From positions 326,367 to 390,366 of the forward strand of contig NW_003314344.1 in the NCBI RefSeq assembly GCF_000143415.4: 64,000 nt of DNA, read 5' to 3'. Positions 48,490 through 60,816 of this stretch are shown here, piece by piece; positions within the stretch are counted from its first letter, which is position 1, and each line of letters begins with the position of its first letter. A program made the position numbers and the translations under genes. The notes beneath the pieces are model-generated. The model worked only from the letters and a program-made list of their open reading frames with translations, had not been told where the DNA came from and did not search any database. This stretch comes from Selaginella moellendorffii. Its lineage: Eukaryota; Streptophyta; Lycopodiopsida; Selaginellales; Selaginellaceae.

Positions 48490-49310
48490 CATGGTAAATC
48501 AGCAATCTCCTCCTTTGACTCTAGAGTAGCAGTTGTTACAATTGCTTGATGCTATGCGCTTGCAATTGAACAACAAAACTCAATTAATAGCAGTGTTCAT
48601 GGCACATGGTATAATTCCTCTTGCTCTTGGTGTCAATCCTCGCGTTTGGCCGGAGTTCTTTCGCGGGAATCCTGGGGATGATGTGTACCATTGGTTCGAT
48701 CACTTCACGGTGATTGCCACATATCATTCTTGGGATGATGCTTGACATTTGTGTGAGTTTCCCACGTGTCTTCAAGGGACAACATTGTAGTGGTACAATG
48801 GTTTGAGCGTAGCCACTCGTGGGGATTGGAGTGTTCTCCCGGACATTTTCAAACGCGCCTTCGGACATGCTGATGACTATGATAATGCCTTCTAACAATT
48901 GCATCGTCTTCGCTAAGGGCCATCTGAGTCGGTGATGCAATTTGGTGTTCGTTTCCGAAGTCTTTTGCTTCATGCGGAGCCAAATATGTCGGAGCGGATC
49001 AAGCTAGAAATATTGTGGCTAGCACTTCGTCAAGATCTTGTCAGACTTGTGCATGCACTTGCTCCTGCCACCCTTGACGATGCTTGGCACAATATTATGA
49101 AACGTCACCTCTTCCACTTCTCGCTGCACGTCCTTCAACTCCACTTCCTATGGGTGATGGTCCTGTTCCAATGGAGGTTGATACTGCTGCTGCTCAAGTC
49201 CAAAGACAAGGGCGAGGACGTGGTCATGGCCATAATATTCACTGTTGGGCGTGTGATGAAGTTGGTCATACTTATCGGCATTGTCGGCATTTTCCAGATT
49301 AGCGATCTCC
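48490..49310 (+). mobile_element. Ty3/Gypsy-type gag fragment with zinc knuckle
   Basis: The plus strand encodes a retrotransposon gag: WPEFFRGNPGDDVYHWFDHF, TLWYNGLSVATRGDWSVLPD, ESVMQFGVRFRSLLLHAEPN and, after a frameshift, the knuckle CWACDEVGHTYRHC (CX2CX4HX4C) near 49250-49295. Several in-frame stops are present. No protease or polymerase follows, and the Gypsy polymerase nearby (51.2-53.2 kb) is on the other strand, so this is a separate fragment. Confidence 0.8.
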
Positions 49311-50109
49311 ATTTCTTGGCTGTAGACCTTGGCATCAGCAATGTCTTGTTGGTGCTGCTGCTATGGAAGGTTTGGACACCGAGATGCATCTGGGAAACGA
49401 GGAGTCACACAAGTAATAGAGGGAACTTACGCAAATAAATCAATGACCTTTCTATCTTTCTTTTGGGAGTATCATCAAGGGGTTCACTTGACATCGGTTC
49501 ATCTAGTATTTACGTTCTAAGCTCGTTTTTTAAACAAGAGGTCTCCTATTATTCTCTCCATAATAATTATTTGTATTTCTCCATCATTTAATGTGTTATT
49601 TAGAACCTATTGAATACCTACTAGCAGAATACAATCTATAAAGAAAATTAATATACTTAAAATTAATACTAAAATAGTAATTAACAGTTTTAGTTTTACT
49701 GTAATGTGTGAAGATACATTTTAATATCATTTGTATATTAAACTTTTTAACTTCCTCTGTAGGAGTAGAGAATATACTTAGAATACCTAGATATATTCTA
49801 GAATGTTCTTTAATTTAATGGTTCTAAAACTTTTCTTTAAATCATTAGTAATCAAGTTTAAATATTAATATTCTTAATTATCACTAATATAAAATATATT
49901 TACCATCCTAAGTTTGTATCTTCTCATCAGGTTATAGGGAAAGTTAAAACCCTAAAACTTTTTATACACCTGAAACTCATTCTAAAACTTACAACATAAT
50001 TTTTACTACACAATATGTTTGGATATAAGAGTGTCTAAGGCTTTTACCACCAAAGCACTTGCAATTATAAGTATTACTATAGTGCACCTGAATTTGGAGT
50101 TGAATTCCA

Positions 50110-51165
50110 AGCCTGTTGCACTACGAATCGAGGGTCTAATACAATCTCATGAGCACCAGCTCCCCGTATCCAGCTCCTACATGCAAAATGGTGTGAGATG
50201 GAGTTTGGCACAATTTTGGCATACCAATGGCTTAACACAAGGAGGAGGGTACCCCACTGACTAAAGCAACGTGGAACTTGGGTTTAGACCCAAGTCGGAT
50301 GCAGAACAAAGAGCGACATAACTTAGTGGGAGCTAAACTAATGTCTCAGGTGGTCAAACATGCATTCTCACCATTATCCCTACTACACATTTGGAACCCC
50401 CATAGCTGCCCCCCCCCCCTCAGCTAGAAACACATAGGAGTTCCTACCTTATGTCCATTTGGCTAAGTACAGATGCTAAGCTTAGTTTACTAACACTTGG
50501 ACAAAAGGGGCTAATGATAGGAACTAGCAATACCGACCTTCTGCCGTCATGGCAGTAAGGGAAGAGTGCCCGTAAGGATTGGCCGACAAGTATCTTTTGA
50601 TACCCGAAGTCACATTCGCGACATTCTCCCCCCCTTGGGGAAGATTAACGTCCACGTTGATACATACCCAAGTCTAGCAAACTGTCAAGGAAACAACTCT
50701 GAAAGTTAATAGAAAGCACACTATATGGGAAATACACTGACTTAAATGAGTTATGGAACAACCTTTCCTCTACGTCCAAAGATGTTAAGACTCAAACACC
50801 CTCCGGCCGTCACCGACAAGGAAATGACTAATAGAGTTAGCCACCCTTGCTACTCTGAGTACCACTCGGCTTACAAAGGAATGATACATCCCTGCCTGCA
50901 GGGACATAGGGAGAAGGCCAGAGGCCCAACTTCCCTTGAGCAAGAAATCAACCCCATCGGGAAGATTTAGACAACTATTATAAACTGGCAGATTAAATTG
51001 TTTACACGACCATGCCCCTTTTTTCAAAAATGAGTCATCGAGAGAGAGGCAGGGACTTGTGATCAGTCTATAATAATTATCCCCATGGTTATGGATTAGA
51101 CCCATGCACTAAAGTGCCGAAGTCAGCCTGCCAAAACTGACCCAAGTACTAATGAACGAGAGAAA
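50110..51165 (-). repeat. LTR-like repeat, left copy flanking the chromovirus
   Basis: About 1 kb that matches 53440-54125 in the same orientation: both contain GGCTTAAC, GGAACTTGGG, TTAGACCCAAG, ATCCCTACTA, a long C run, CCAGAGGCCC, and AGTGCCGAAG. The copies differ at roughly one base in five or six by eye, so the element is old. The exact ends were not resolved. 49520-50100 before it is AT-rich with nothing recognised. Confidence 0.75.
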
Positions 51166-51236
51166 CGAAACTTTGATTTATATAAATATATAACTTTATT
51201 GATTTACAAGATTTATTACAAAGTTTACAAAAGCTA

Positions 51237-53220
51237 ATCTTTATTACTATTCTCATACTCCGTGACAAGCTCACGAGCATGTGTAAGATTACTAAGAGGC
51301 TCCCACATTGATTCACAAGTTAGATAACCTTTCCACTTAACTAGATACTCTTGACGTTTGGCATGTTTAAGCCAGCGTGTATCCAAAATAGCTTCAGCCT
51401 CATACTCAGGTTCACCATCAATGATCGTTGGTGGAGGACGAATGTCTATAAAACGTTCCTCAGCAGCATGATATAATGCCAGTAAATTGACATGAAACAC
51501 ATCATGTACATGAGAGAACTCATCCAGAAGATCCAACTTATAGGATACATCACCAACTCGTCTCAACACCCAATAGGGTCCAGCATATCTTGGTAACAGC
51601 TTCCGAGATAAGATCCCTTAATGTTCAAGTTCCCGGAAGATAGCCATACCTGATCTCCCACTTGATAGGATACATCTCGACAATGTTGATCCTTATCACG
51701 TCGATACCTATCCTGAGCTTTGCCCATCGCCTCAATAGCTCTAGACAAACCTTGGGGTAGCTACTTCGCATAAGTCTCAATAGGCGGGACCAATACTTTG
51801 GACATTAGTTTCGGTACAACAATCTGTTGAGGCACTCCACGAGCATTCCCTTGTAGCATCTCCTATGGAGAACAGCCAATAGCACTGTGAAATGTGTTGT
51901 TATAACAGATTTCTACTGTATCCAAATGCTCAACCCAATCGCGTTGGTCTGCCGCGACATAGTACCGCAGATAATCCTCAAATTGAGCATTCACACGTTT
52001 GGTCTGCCCATCAGTTTGAGGATGATAAGTTGTACTAAACTTCAACTTGGTACCAAACAATTGGAACAGTGTGCCCCAAAACTTCCCCATAAACCTCGAA
52101 TCTCTATCCAAGATTATCTCTTCGGGAAGACCACGAACCCACACTACTTCATGGAAAAAGAGCTTCTCTTGCCAATGAGCTTGCTTTGGCATAAGCTTAG
52201 GCTACGTAGCAAAGTAGCTCAGTGTGTTACTATCTGTATAAACCTTGGTGTGTCCACCCAAGTAGTGTCTCCAATGTTCTAGGGCCAACACTATAGCAAA
52301 CATCTCTTTCTCATGCATTGGCCATCTTCGTTGAATTTCATCCAATTTCTTGGAATAGAATGCAACGGGACAACCATGTCGCCTTAGCATAACACCAACT
52401 GCTTTGTCACAATCTTGTTTCAACACGGCAGCAATAGCATAGCTAGATGCATCACAATGCACTTCAAAGGGTTTATCAAGATCTGGAATCTTGAGAATAG
52501 GAACCGTAGTCAAGATCTCCTTCAACCATACAAAAGCATGCTAACAAGCTGGTGTCCAATGAAACAGTATACTACTCTTCGTTAACTCAGTCAACAGAAG
52601 AGCAATTCTTGCAAAATTGTAGACAAACTTGCAATAGTATCCTGCCAAACCGAGAAAGGAACGAACATCTGATACAGTGGTTGGAACTTCCTATGACTTC
52701 ACCGCTTCCACCTTCTTTAGATCTACCTCAATTATGCCACCACCAACTATATGTCTGAGAAAGTTTACGTGCAATTGTCCAAAAGCACATTTACTTTCTT
52801 TAGCATACAGTTTGTACTTCTGATACACTAGCTCCAAGTGTTTCAAATGATCCTCCAACGTTTCATTGAAGACTAGAACATCATCAATATATAGGACAAC
52901 AAATGCATCTAAATAATCTCCAAATATTCTATCCATCATAGTGCTGAACGTTGCCAGAGCATTGCATAACCCAAACGGCATGATAAGGAACTCATAGGAT
53001 CCATATCGAGTTTTAAAGGCTATCTTCTCCACATCTTGATCTGCCACCCATATCTGATGATACCCGGACCGCAAATCAAGTCGCATAAAATACTTAGCCT
53101 TTAAGAGTTGGTAAAAAAAATCATCAATGCGAGGCAAAGGATAATTGTTCTTAACTATGATCTTGTTGAGTGCCTGATAGTCTATACACATCCCCATGGA
53201 TCCATCCTTTTTTCATAACA
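51237..53220 (-). mobile_element. Ty3/Gypsy chromovirus polymerase region, deleted
   Basis: In minus-strand order: reverse transcriptase (CIDYQALNKIIVKNNYPLPR, YIDDVLVFN, 53200-52690), RNase H (FEVHCDASSYAIAAVLKQD to VYTDSNTLSYFAT, 52525-52202), the integrase C-terminal half (SRFMGKFWGTLFQLF, TTYHPQTDGQTKRVN, 52190-51860), the GPY-type region (YQVGDQVWLS) and a chromodomain (EAILDTRWLKHAKRQEYLVK, WKGYLTCESMWEPLSNL, to 51234). The integrase zinc finger and first catalytic residue are missing: RNase H runs directly into mid-integrase near 52195. Gag and protease are also gone. Frameshifts separate the domains. Confidence 0.93.
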
Positions 53221-53289
53221 AAAAGGATCGACGCTCCATAAGGTGACTTGTTTTGTAGCGCATGTGATTTTGACCCTTTATCCTATGGT

Positions 53290-54125
53290 GATTTACCATA
53301 GGATAACACTACGAAGCTGAATCTAAACCCTCTTTGTGCCACATGACAGATGCCACGTGTCCAAAGAAACGTGGTGTGGAACCTAAGGTTCAAGGCCTTG
53401 GGCCACTGAATAAAGGAATGGTGCCAAAATCCTAAGCATGGAGCCAAGGAGTGATGGAATCGAACCACGGAGCAACTCCCGAGCATATAGCCTATGGAGC
53501 AACCAGCATCCCAATGCCAGGACTAGCACGGAAAATGGAGCCAAATGGAGTCTAGTGCTATTTCGGCATACCGGTGGCTTAACGTGAGGATATGGGTACT
53601 CCACCAGCTAGCATGGAATGGAACTTGGGCTTAGACCCAAGCCAGACGTTGAACAAGGACAGGCACGCAAGCGAGAACTAGACTATGCCTCAGGTTGGTC
53701 AGCCATACCCGACCTACCCACTATCCCTACTATACATTTGGAAGCCCCCACAGCCCCCCCCCCCCCCCCCNNNNNNNNNNNNNNNNNNNNNNNNNNNNNN
53801 NNNNNNNNNNNNNNNNNNNNNNNNNNNNNNNNNNNNNNNNNNNNNNNNNNNNNNNNNNNNNNNNNNNNNNGCCTACAAGTGCATAGAGAGAAAAGCCAGA
53901 GGCCCCAACCCTCCTGAGCAAAGAAACCAAACCCATCAGTAAGGTTTAGATAGACTACTGTAAATAGGCAGTTAGAGTTGTTTACACGGTCATGCCCTTT
54001 CAACGGAATAAGGAACATCGACAGAGAGGTGGGTGATGTGATCAGTCGACAGTAGCTACCTCATGACTAGAGATTTCAACATGCACACGAAGTGCCGAAG
54101 CCAGTCTGCCTATACTGGCCCAAAC
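53290..54125 (-). repeat. LTR-like repeat, right copy, interrupted by an assembly gap
   Basis: Same repeat as 50110-51165 and in the same orientation, so it is the LTR at the 5' side of the minus-strand chromovirus. The unknown bases 53771-53870 fall just after a run of about 18 C, where the left copy has a shorter C run. First part (53290-53430) has no clear match in the left copy. Confidence 0.75.
53771..53870. other. Assembly gap of 100 N
   Basis: Exactly 100 unknown bases between a poly-C run and GCCTACAAGTGCATAG. Readings across it are meaningless. Confidence 1.
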
Positions 54126-54129
54126 TCAA

Positions 54130-56700
54130 AGATCAAGATATGGACAATATCAAAGTCATAGACAATGATGTCTTAGAGACTTAATTATCAGTGAATATAC
54201 CTTAGAGTAGAACACAAAAGTATTCTAAGTAAGTTATCATCCAATAAACTAGTATTATAGGATAGGAACCACCAAGATCACTATCATTAGAAAACATAGG
54301 ATTCACCACCCAACAAAATTCAATAACAAGTATATCATCAAGTACACTCAATGAGAAAACTTAACTACCGAAGATTGTAGACAATATGCTAAACAACTTA
54401 CCAAAGATAACTCAAAGAACACCAAGTATCAATGACTAGCAAGCAAAATGTTCGCGAATGTATCACTCGAAGGAAATAACATCCCAACCTATCAGAACTA
54501 CCTTGAGCAATAATCAACAGAATAGAATGAATGAAGTAAAACTAACAAACACTCATTCATGTCAACTATCACAAAAGCCAATCTGAATAGATTCCAGTCA
54601 ACAATACCAAAGAACCAAAGTTGCTCAAGCAAGCGTTAGCAACATCCTACTAATGTCTCAAACCCAAGAGATCAATCCAAAGCAAACCACAAAGAACATG
54701 TGGTATTGCAAAGAGCCATAAGCCATCAAAGAGAATAACTAACCATCATGAAAGATCATCAATCATCCCATCAAAAAGAGATATGCAGAATCATTGTCTA
54801 AGAAGGAATTCACCATCCCGAAGAATAGCAAATCAATCTAGATCAACGATAATCAAGCAAAACCTTTGACAAAGATAATCAATTATCCTAGATGATAATC
54901 AATCATCACCAATGATTGCTAAATGCAAATACTAATTTTAATATCGAAGCTAGGAGCCAAAATGCCTTCCCCAACAACTTCTAACAAATGGAACAATGAG
55001 CATAAAACTCAAAGAACCAAAAGCTTGAAGAAGCCTATAGCCAAGTCTTGCCTAATAATGATCACGAGTCTCATAAAAACTAACTTCAATGCTAAAAAAG
55101 AAATCGTGATGCAACCCACAATATCTTCCTCAACATATCTATAAGCCAAACTTCATAATGCCAAAGCTAATGAAGAGCATTTCTGCATCAATCTAAAAGC
55201 TAAACACAATAAAGCTATGCCCAACAAGTGATCACTAAACAATCCTCCATGAATCCATTTACAACAACATGTAACTCACTTTATAACAAGCACAAAAAGA
55301 ATCATCAACAATCGATATATCCCGAACTCAAATCTAATAAAGACTCAAACATTCTAATATCGATCACTAACTCTTCCACTTGCAAAGTTAGTAAAATCAC
55401 TTTTCAAGGAAAAGCCAAAGCTCAACCCTTACTAAATAATCTCGTCTAAAACACAACTAACTTAAACTTGCCACTCAGCTCATTGAACATCAATACAATT
55501 GCTAATTAGCAATGCACGAATGCTAATAACACAAAGCGAAATCCAAATCATCAACACTATTTGCATCAAGACCAATGAAACTCAATATCAATCCTAAGGA
55601 AAAACATCTCATTTCACTCGAATCTCAATATTAATATTGTCAATGACAAGGCATTACTTCAATACCATCAACACTAGGACAAAGCTAGAAGAAAGCAAGA
55701 ATGAATCACCACTCAAAACTCTCCAGCAACCAAGCTAACCAAAATTGAAGATACCTTAGTTAGTATCCGAAACCAATCCTTCAGCAATACTCAGTTTCAG
55801 ATAACACATCATCAAGGAGTGATTCACCACATCCACGACTCAATGAAATCCAACACTACAGACTAAATGTAACCAAATGATATCAACAGAGGTAGAGTCG
55901 ATATGCCAACATGAAAAACTCATGTAAGTCTAACGACACGATCCTCCGCAACACCATCCGGTAAAGCAAGCCCATCACTGCTAAATCATCATCGAGCAAA
56001 GCAAGTGTCAACAGTCCTTGATGAAGTCTACAAGTAATTACTAGTTGCAAGCAACTAACAATCACTCCTCCACTTGCCTTCACAAGACCCAAACACCAAC
56101 TTTTGTCATTAAGTTATATACTTGTTTAACATGAACATGATACCCCAAGTACGAGATAAAAGTTTATAGACAAGCACCAACTAAATGACCACTCGAATCC
56201 AACTCAACCGCAATAAGCTCACTAATGCATTTAGCTAATAGCTCTGAGCATGCCTTGAAGAGGCTAGCTATGCCTAATCAACACTTAGTCAAAACTAAAG
56301 TGAAGACCACGAGATGGACCCATATCAGTACACAACCTCCTCATAGACACAGCTATAGTATGGGTACCAACATCTCAACCTCAAACAACTAAGTTGGACA
56401 TCATCATCCTCAGCCAAGGCACAAGGTCACCAAGACCAAGTCAAGATCAGTGAGAGCTCACTACTCTCATAGAGTCTAATGAAATGCAAGGTGCAATCTG
56501 CCACCAAGCACAACACTTTAGATGAAAGGGGAAAATACAAAAGTTGATGTTGAAATGATTGGTTCGGGACGAACCAACAATTCTATTCAAAACTTAAGAC
56601 ATATTTTCAGTTCTAGAAAAAGCTAAATAATATAAATCTAATAAGAAAATAAATATCATAAGTCAAAGAAGAAACTCTATATTACCACTAAAAAATTCGA
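54130..56700. other. G-poor, A/C-rich non-coding stretch
   Basis: About 2.5 kb with strong base asymmetry on the plus strand (many CAA, ATC, AAC; few G) and no open coding pattern, LTR or repeat array recognised. It ends with a short perfect inverted repeat TTGGTTCGGGACGAACCAA at 56559-56577, just beyond the stop of the following minus-strand relic. Could be non-coding body of a large retroelement. Confidence 0.5.
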
Positions 56701-56718
56701 CTAAAAAGAAAACTAAAT

Positions 56719-59700
56719 TTAGTCTTCCTCGACATCCACATCCACAAAAGGAAGAGTTCGTATAGTATTATGCTCTCTAACTGTGGGCTCTTGTTGTATA
56801 TGAGCTTGTGCCATTGTTTCTACATAACATGGCAAATTATAGCCCACATCATCAATCCATCTAATATACACAACCATGATGGAATTACTATAAGGAGAAA
56901 TTTATACTTTATTATCACCTGTTATGCAATGTCCCAAGAACACCTTCAAATGTACTCTCCTTCTCTAGTGCAAAAATTGCACACCCAGTCTCTTTAGCCG
57001 CTAGCACCATCGAACCAAAACCTACTGTAGCATCAAGCATAATCCCCTTAAGAGGACAAAACAACTTTAGGAGGATTTGCATAGCCTTTGGTGAATGGTG
57101 TCGATAACCAGGGAACTCTATATGATGGTCCTCATTGATGACATTCGGGATGATATCTGTTGAGCTATCATATCCTGGCAATGCCAAACCTGCACGCTCA
57201 TCAGCTCGTGTAATACTATGATGGCAAGAGTAGCGGCAGAGAGCATGGTAGTTCCATGCTAAAACCTATAAGGAAAAGAGGCAATCAATTTAAGATATGA
57301 AAAATAAGGAAATGTAAACCTTTTGGATTCGGCCACCTGCTCCTTTTGTTTCGACCGGGATGTTTGAGAGTAGACAACCTGATGCAAACTCAACCAATCT
57401 AGAGTCATCATTCTCCGCCATCATTGCAAGAAGACCTCCCCAAAATAAAGAACGGGGAAGAATGACTAGCATAATGCCCTTGTATCGCAACACCTTGGAT
57501 GCCACATCCACCGCTTGAGAAATATGGTCCGGTCGAAGGATGTTCTAGGATGGAGTGTCATCTTGTAAAGGTGGTAACCCATCAGGCAGATCAAAGAATG
57601 TGAGGTCGATGCCAAAAGTATTGTTCATTCCCAATCCTCGCATCCATCGATGGAACATAGAAGACTCTCGGCTCACATTGTTGCAAAGTGGAAAGTAGTC
57701 CCCAATAACTATTTCCACATTGCCAACACTTCCCATAGGAGAAAGAGGGCGAACCTAAATAGTGTTCAAAACCAGGAAATATTAAAGTTAATACATGTTT
57801 TTTTTCATACCTGTTTATGTGAAGCCGATGAAGATAACTCTTGGAGGTCGTCCTCTGTAGCAGTGGGGAGGGATGGAAAGAATGCATTTGTACGTCGATG
57901 TAAAGAGTGCTGGCTGGTTTCTCCGACATCTACAACCAAATTACATTAAGCAAAGTCATTGGAAATCAAGTTCTTACTCTCTTGGACGTCCTCACTATGG
58001 AGCTACCTTTGTATATTTCGAGCAATCGGGGCTGGACGAGCAACGGCAGTAGGATCTGAGGAATGAGCAACTGCTATAGGATGAGATGGGGCAGGAGAGT
58101 TTTCAGCCGGGTTCTCCACTCGTTCGTCTTCGGTCTGCTCAATATGAATCTCGTCCCTGTCTTGAGGCATCTCCACTCCCTCCAAAAGTGCCTTTACAAT
58201 AAAGTAGAAACATAAGTTACTACTAGGAAATTTTACTCATCAAACCTAGATGACACTCGAGGTAGAGATCAAGCTCAAAAGGTGACGATGGCATTTGCCT
58301 CCACAACTCCAAATACCATGGACAAAGTTCTCGCTCCCATGTAGTGGAACACTGAAACTCTGGCTCATACATACCAAGTTTCTTCCCACCAATTAAGAGC
58401 TTGAGAAAAACACTTGCTGTGTACATTGGAGCACCTAGGCAATGATTTAAATACCTACAAAAGAGTCATGATTAAATAAACAAGTCAATTTTTTGCAATG
58501 TACCTATATGCCATGCGACATGAGAAAAATGGTTGGCCCGGCTGATTCTTGAAATCCATAAAGCTTGAGCTGCCATCAGGAAGCCATCCATCCCCAAGCT
58601 CTTGAAGGGAAGCTCAGACATATTCTGGAAGTGTTATGCCGGTGCGGGCACTAGTAAGGAACTTCGTATCCCATACTTGAAGTAGCTCCTCGGCAGCCGC
58701 AATACTCTGAGTGATATAGAGCTTCTCCTTCATCACATTCTCAAGTTTGCTCTCCAACCTTTTATCATTGTTACGATGCCAAGTGTTGAGGAGTTCCAAG
58801 CAAGAGGTTTGTTCGTTAAAGGAGAGCTTGCTTTTTGCGATGTTATAAATCAATTCTTTAGGTGCTTTACCATTTCCTGCAAGGACAAGGATTTCAAAGT
58901 GGAATGAAAAAGATAAAAGGGACTAACTTACTGCCACGAGAGCATATCTCTGCAATGCAATCCAACCAATATTTATCGCGGTGAATGTCTGCAATTGCAA
59001 GTAGCTTCTTCACCTTTGATTTCTTCGAGTTCAAAATGCGCTACTCAATTTGTCGCAGTTCAAGGTTCTTTTGCACCTCATCCGTCACTTGCGTAATCTT
59101 CAAATACGAGTTTTTCTCCGCCTTGACAATTGGCTAAAAGAAAAACTTGTGAGTAGAAAACACAAGTTCATGCAAGAAAAGGATACCTTTGCCCAGACCG
59201 CAACCAAAAAATCCATAGGCACTTGATACCAAGTAAGCAACTCTTGGCTTTTACGTGCCACAAGCTTTGCTTGAACCACTTCCATAACTTCACGACTATA
59301 CAACATCTGGATTTCGTCGAGAGAAAGCATGCCAACATATCAAAGGTGCTCAATATCATGGACCAAGGTATGTGCTTGGAAAGCAAATTGATTAAGCTTG
59401 TAATATAGTTGGTGAGAAAAAAGGTTACAAATAAAAGATTCTTACATGTTGATCTTGTGATATGCCAAGTTGAGCCTCACAGCTTGGTTTCGATCTTGTG
59501 GCTCCACAAGTGTCACTGGAACACAAATATGTCGCTTGTCATCGTCTTGGAACTTCTCTTGGATACACCTCCAAAACGCAAGCCACCGGTGGTTTATATC
59601 AATAATGAAGAACATCCGGCCTACAAAGGCTTGTGTCTCCTTGTGGCATGCCATCAAAGTATCAAACTCTTGAGATTTCCTCTGCCATATTTGATCCCAA

Positions 59701-60373
59701 GTTTGCTCAATCTCATGAGTAACCATGTCTATGCAATTTGTTTCGGAAAATGATGACGACACAATAAACGATCCAGCAGTGTGCCCGAATCTAACCTCTG
59801 TGAAAGAGGTATAAATAGCCATGTTGAGGTCGTAGGCTGAGTGCACCCAGTGACTCTACTTAAGACAGCAAAGTGGAATCTCAAGATGTTGGGATCCTTT
59901 CCAAGCCATTTCACCTAACACCTTGCTAATAGTTCATTCTTGAGCCTGGACAATAGTCTCACGTACTTGCTCATTCAAGATCGTGTCGGCCTCTAGCATA
60001 GTTACCACCTCATTTCTGTGACCTTCAAGAGCAGCAGCATGTCCGCCATTTCCACCACCAAGATCTGCCCCACCACCTATAGCACTAGGTGCTTCATTTC
60101 TGCCACCAAGTTCCGCACCACCACCTATGGCACTACCACCAGCAGCTTCTCCTATGCTATAGCTAGCTTCTGCATTTCCACGCTCTCTAGAACCATTTGG
60201 CTCCTGCATGCTAACACCTGGATCTGGACAACACTACTCCCACCATGGTCTTCCTCCGAAGCAGCGCTTTGAACTTGTGACATGTCCCTAGTGAATCTAG
60301 CACAACAATCTAGTTGTTTTCCTGGAGAATGGGTCCATTGAGGTTGACCGGGACACTTCTTTTGTTGTGGCAT
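56719..60373 (-). pseudogene. Decayed multi-exon gene with a DNA-methylase-like domain
   Basis: Minus-strand gene reading from MPQQKKCPGQPQWTHS (60373) to an acidic end PFVDVDVEED and TAA at 56719. Blocks in order: a Gly-rich stretch (AIGGGAELGG), TWDQIWQRKSQEFDTL with FFIIDINHRWLAFWRCIQE, MLSLDEIQMLYSREV, ADIHRDKYWLDCIAEICSRG, LNTWHRNNDKRLESK, and an Arg/Pro/Ala linker. The C-terminal region has FGIDLTFFDLPDGLPP, a strand LRYKGIMLVILPRS, then GYRHHSPKAMQILL and GIMLDATVGFGSMVLAAKE. This order (DPPY-like box first, SAM-binding GxG strand later) resembles beta-class N6/N4 amino-methyltransferases, but the catalytic box reads DLPDG. In-frame stops at 57545, 58614, 59041 and 59340 break it. Lineage-specific; function unproven. 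Confidence 0.55.
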
Positions 60374-60428
60374 GATTTATATATCTGCATGAAAATGACA
60401 AATAAACTTGAGTAAACATTAAAAAAAC

Positions 60429-60816
60429 CGCGAAGAAGTTCCCTTGGCTCGTCGTCACGGAACTGATCTTTGCAGCACCAAGGGAACAAAAAAAAAGAAG
60501 AAAAGAAGAAGTTCCCTTGGCGCTGGGAAGATCGGTTCATCACCGAACCGATCTTCCCAGCACCAGGGAAAAAAAAAAAGAAGAAAAGAAGAAGTTCCCT
60601 TGGCGCTGGGAAGATCGGTTCGTCGCTGAACCGATCTTCCCAGCACCAGGGGAAAAAACAAAAAGAAGAAAAGAAGAAGTTCCCTTGGCGCTAGGAAGAT
60701 CGGTTCGTCGCTGAACCGATCTTCCCAGCACCAGGGAAAAAACAAAAAGAAGAAAAGAAGAAGTTCCCTTGGCGCTAGGAAGATCGGTTCGTCGCTGAAC
60801 CGATCTTCCCAGCACA
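60429..60816. repeat. Tandem array of hairpin-forming ~84-bp units
   Basis: Five units start with GTTCCCTTGG at 60438, 60511, 60594, 60679 and 60763 (spacing 73, 83, 85, 84). Each full unit is an inverted repeat: GCTGGGAAGATCGGTTC, a 4-5 bp loop, then GAACCGATCTTCCCAGC, followed by a purine-rich spacer with AAGAAGAAAAGAAG. The first unit is diverged. The array lies about 60 bp upstream of the decayed gene's start codon. Confidence 0.92.
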
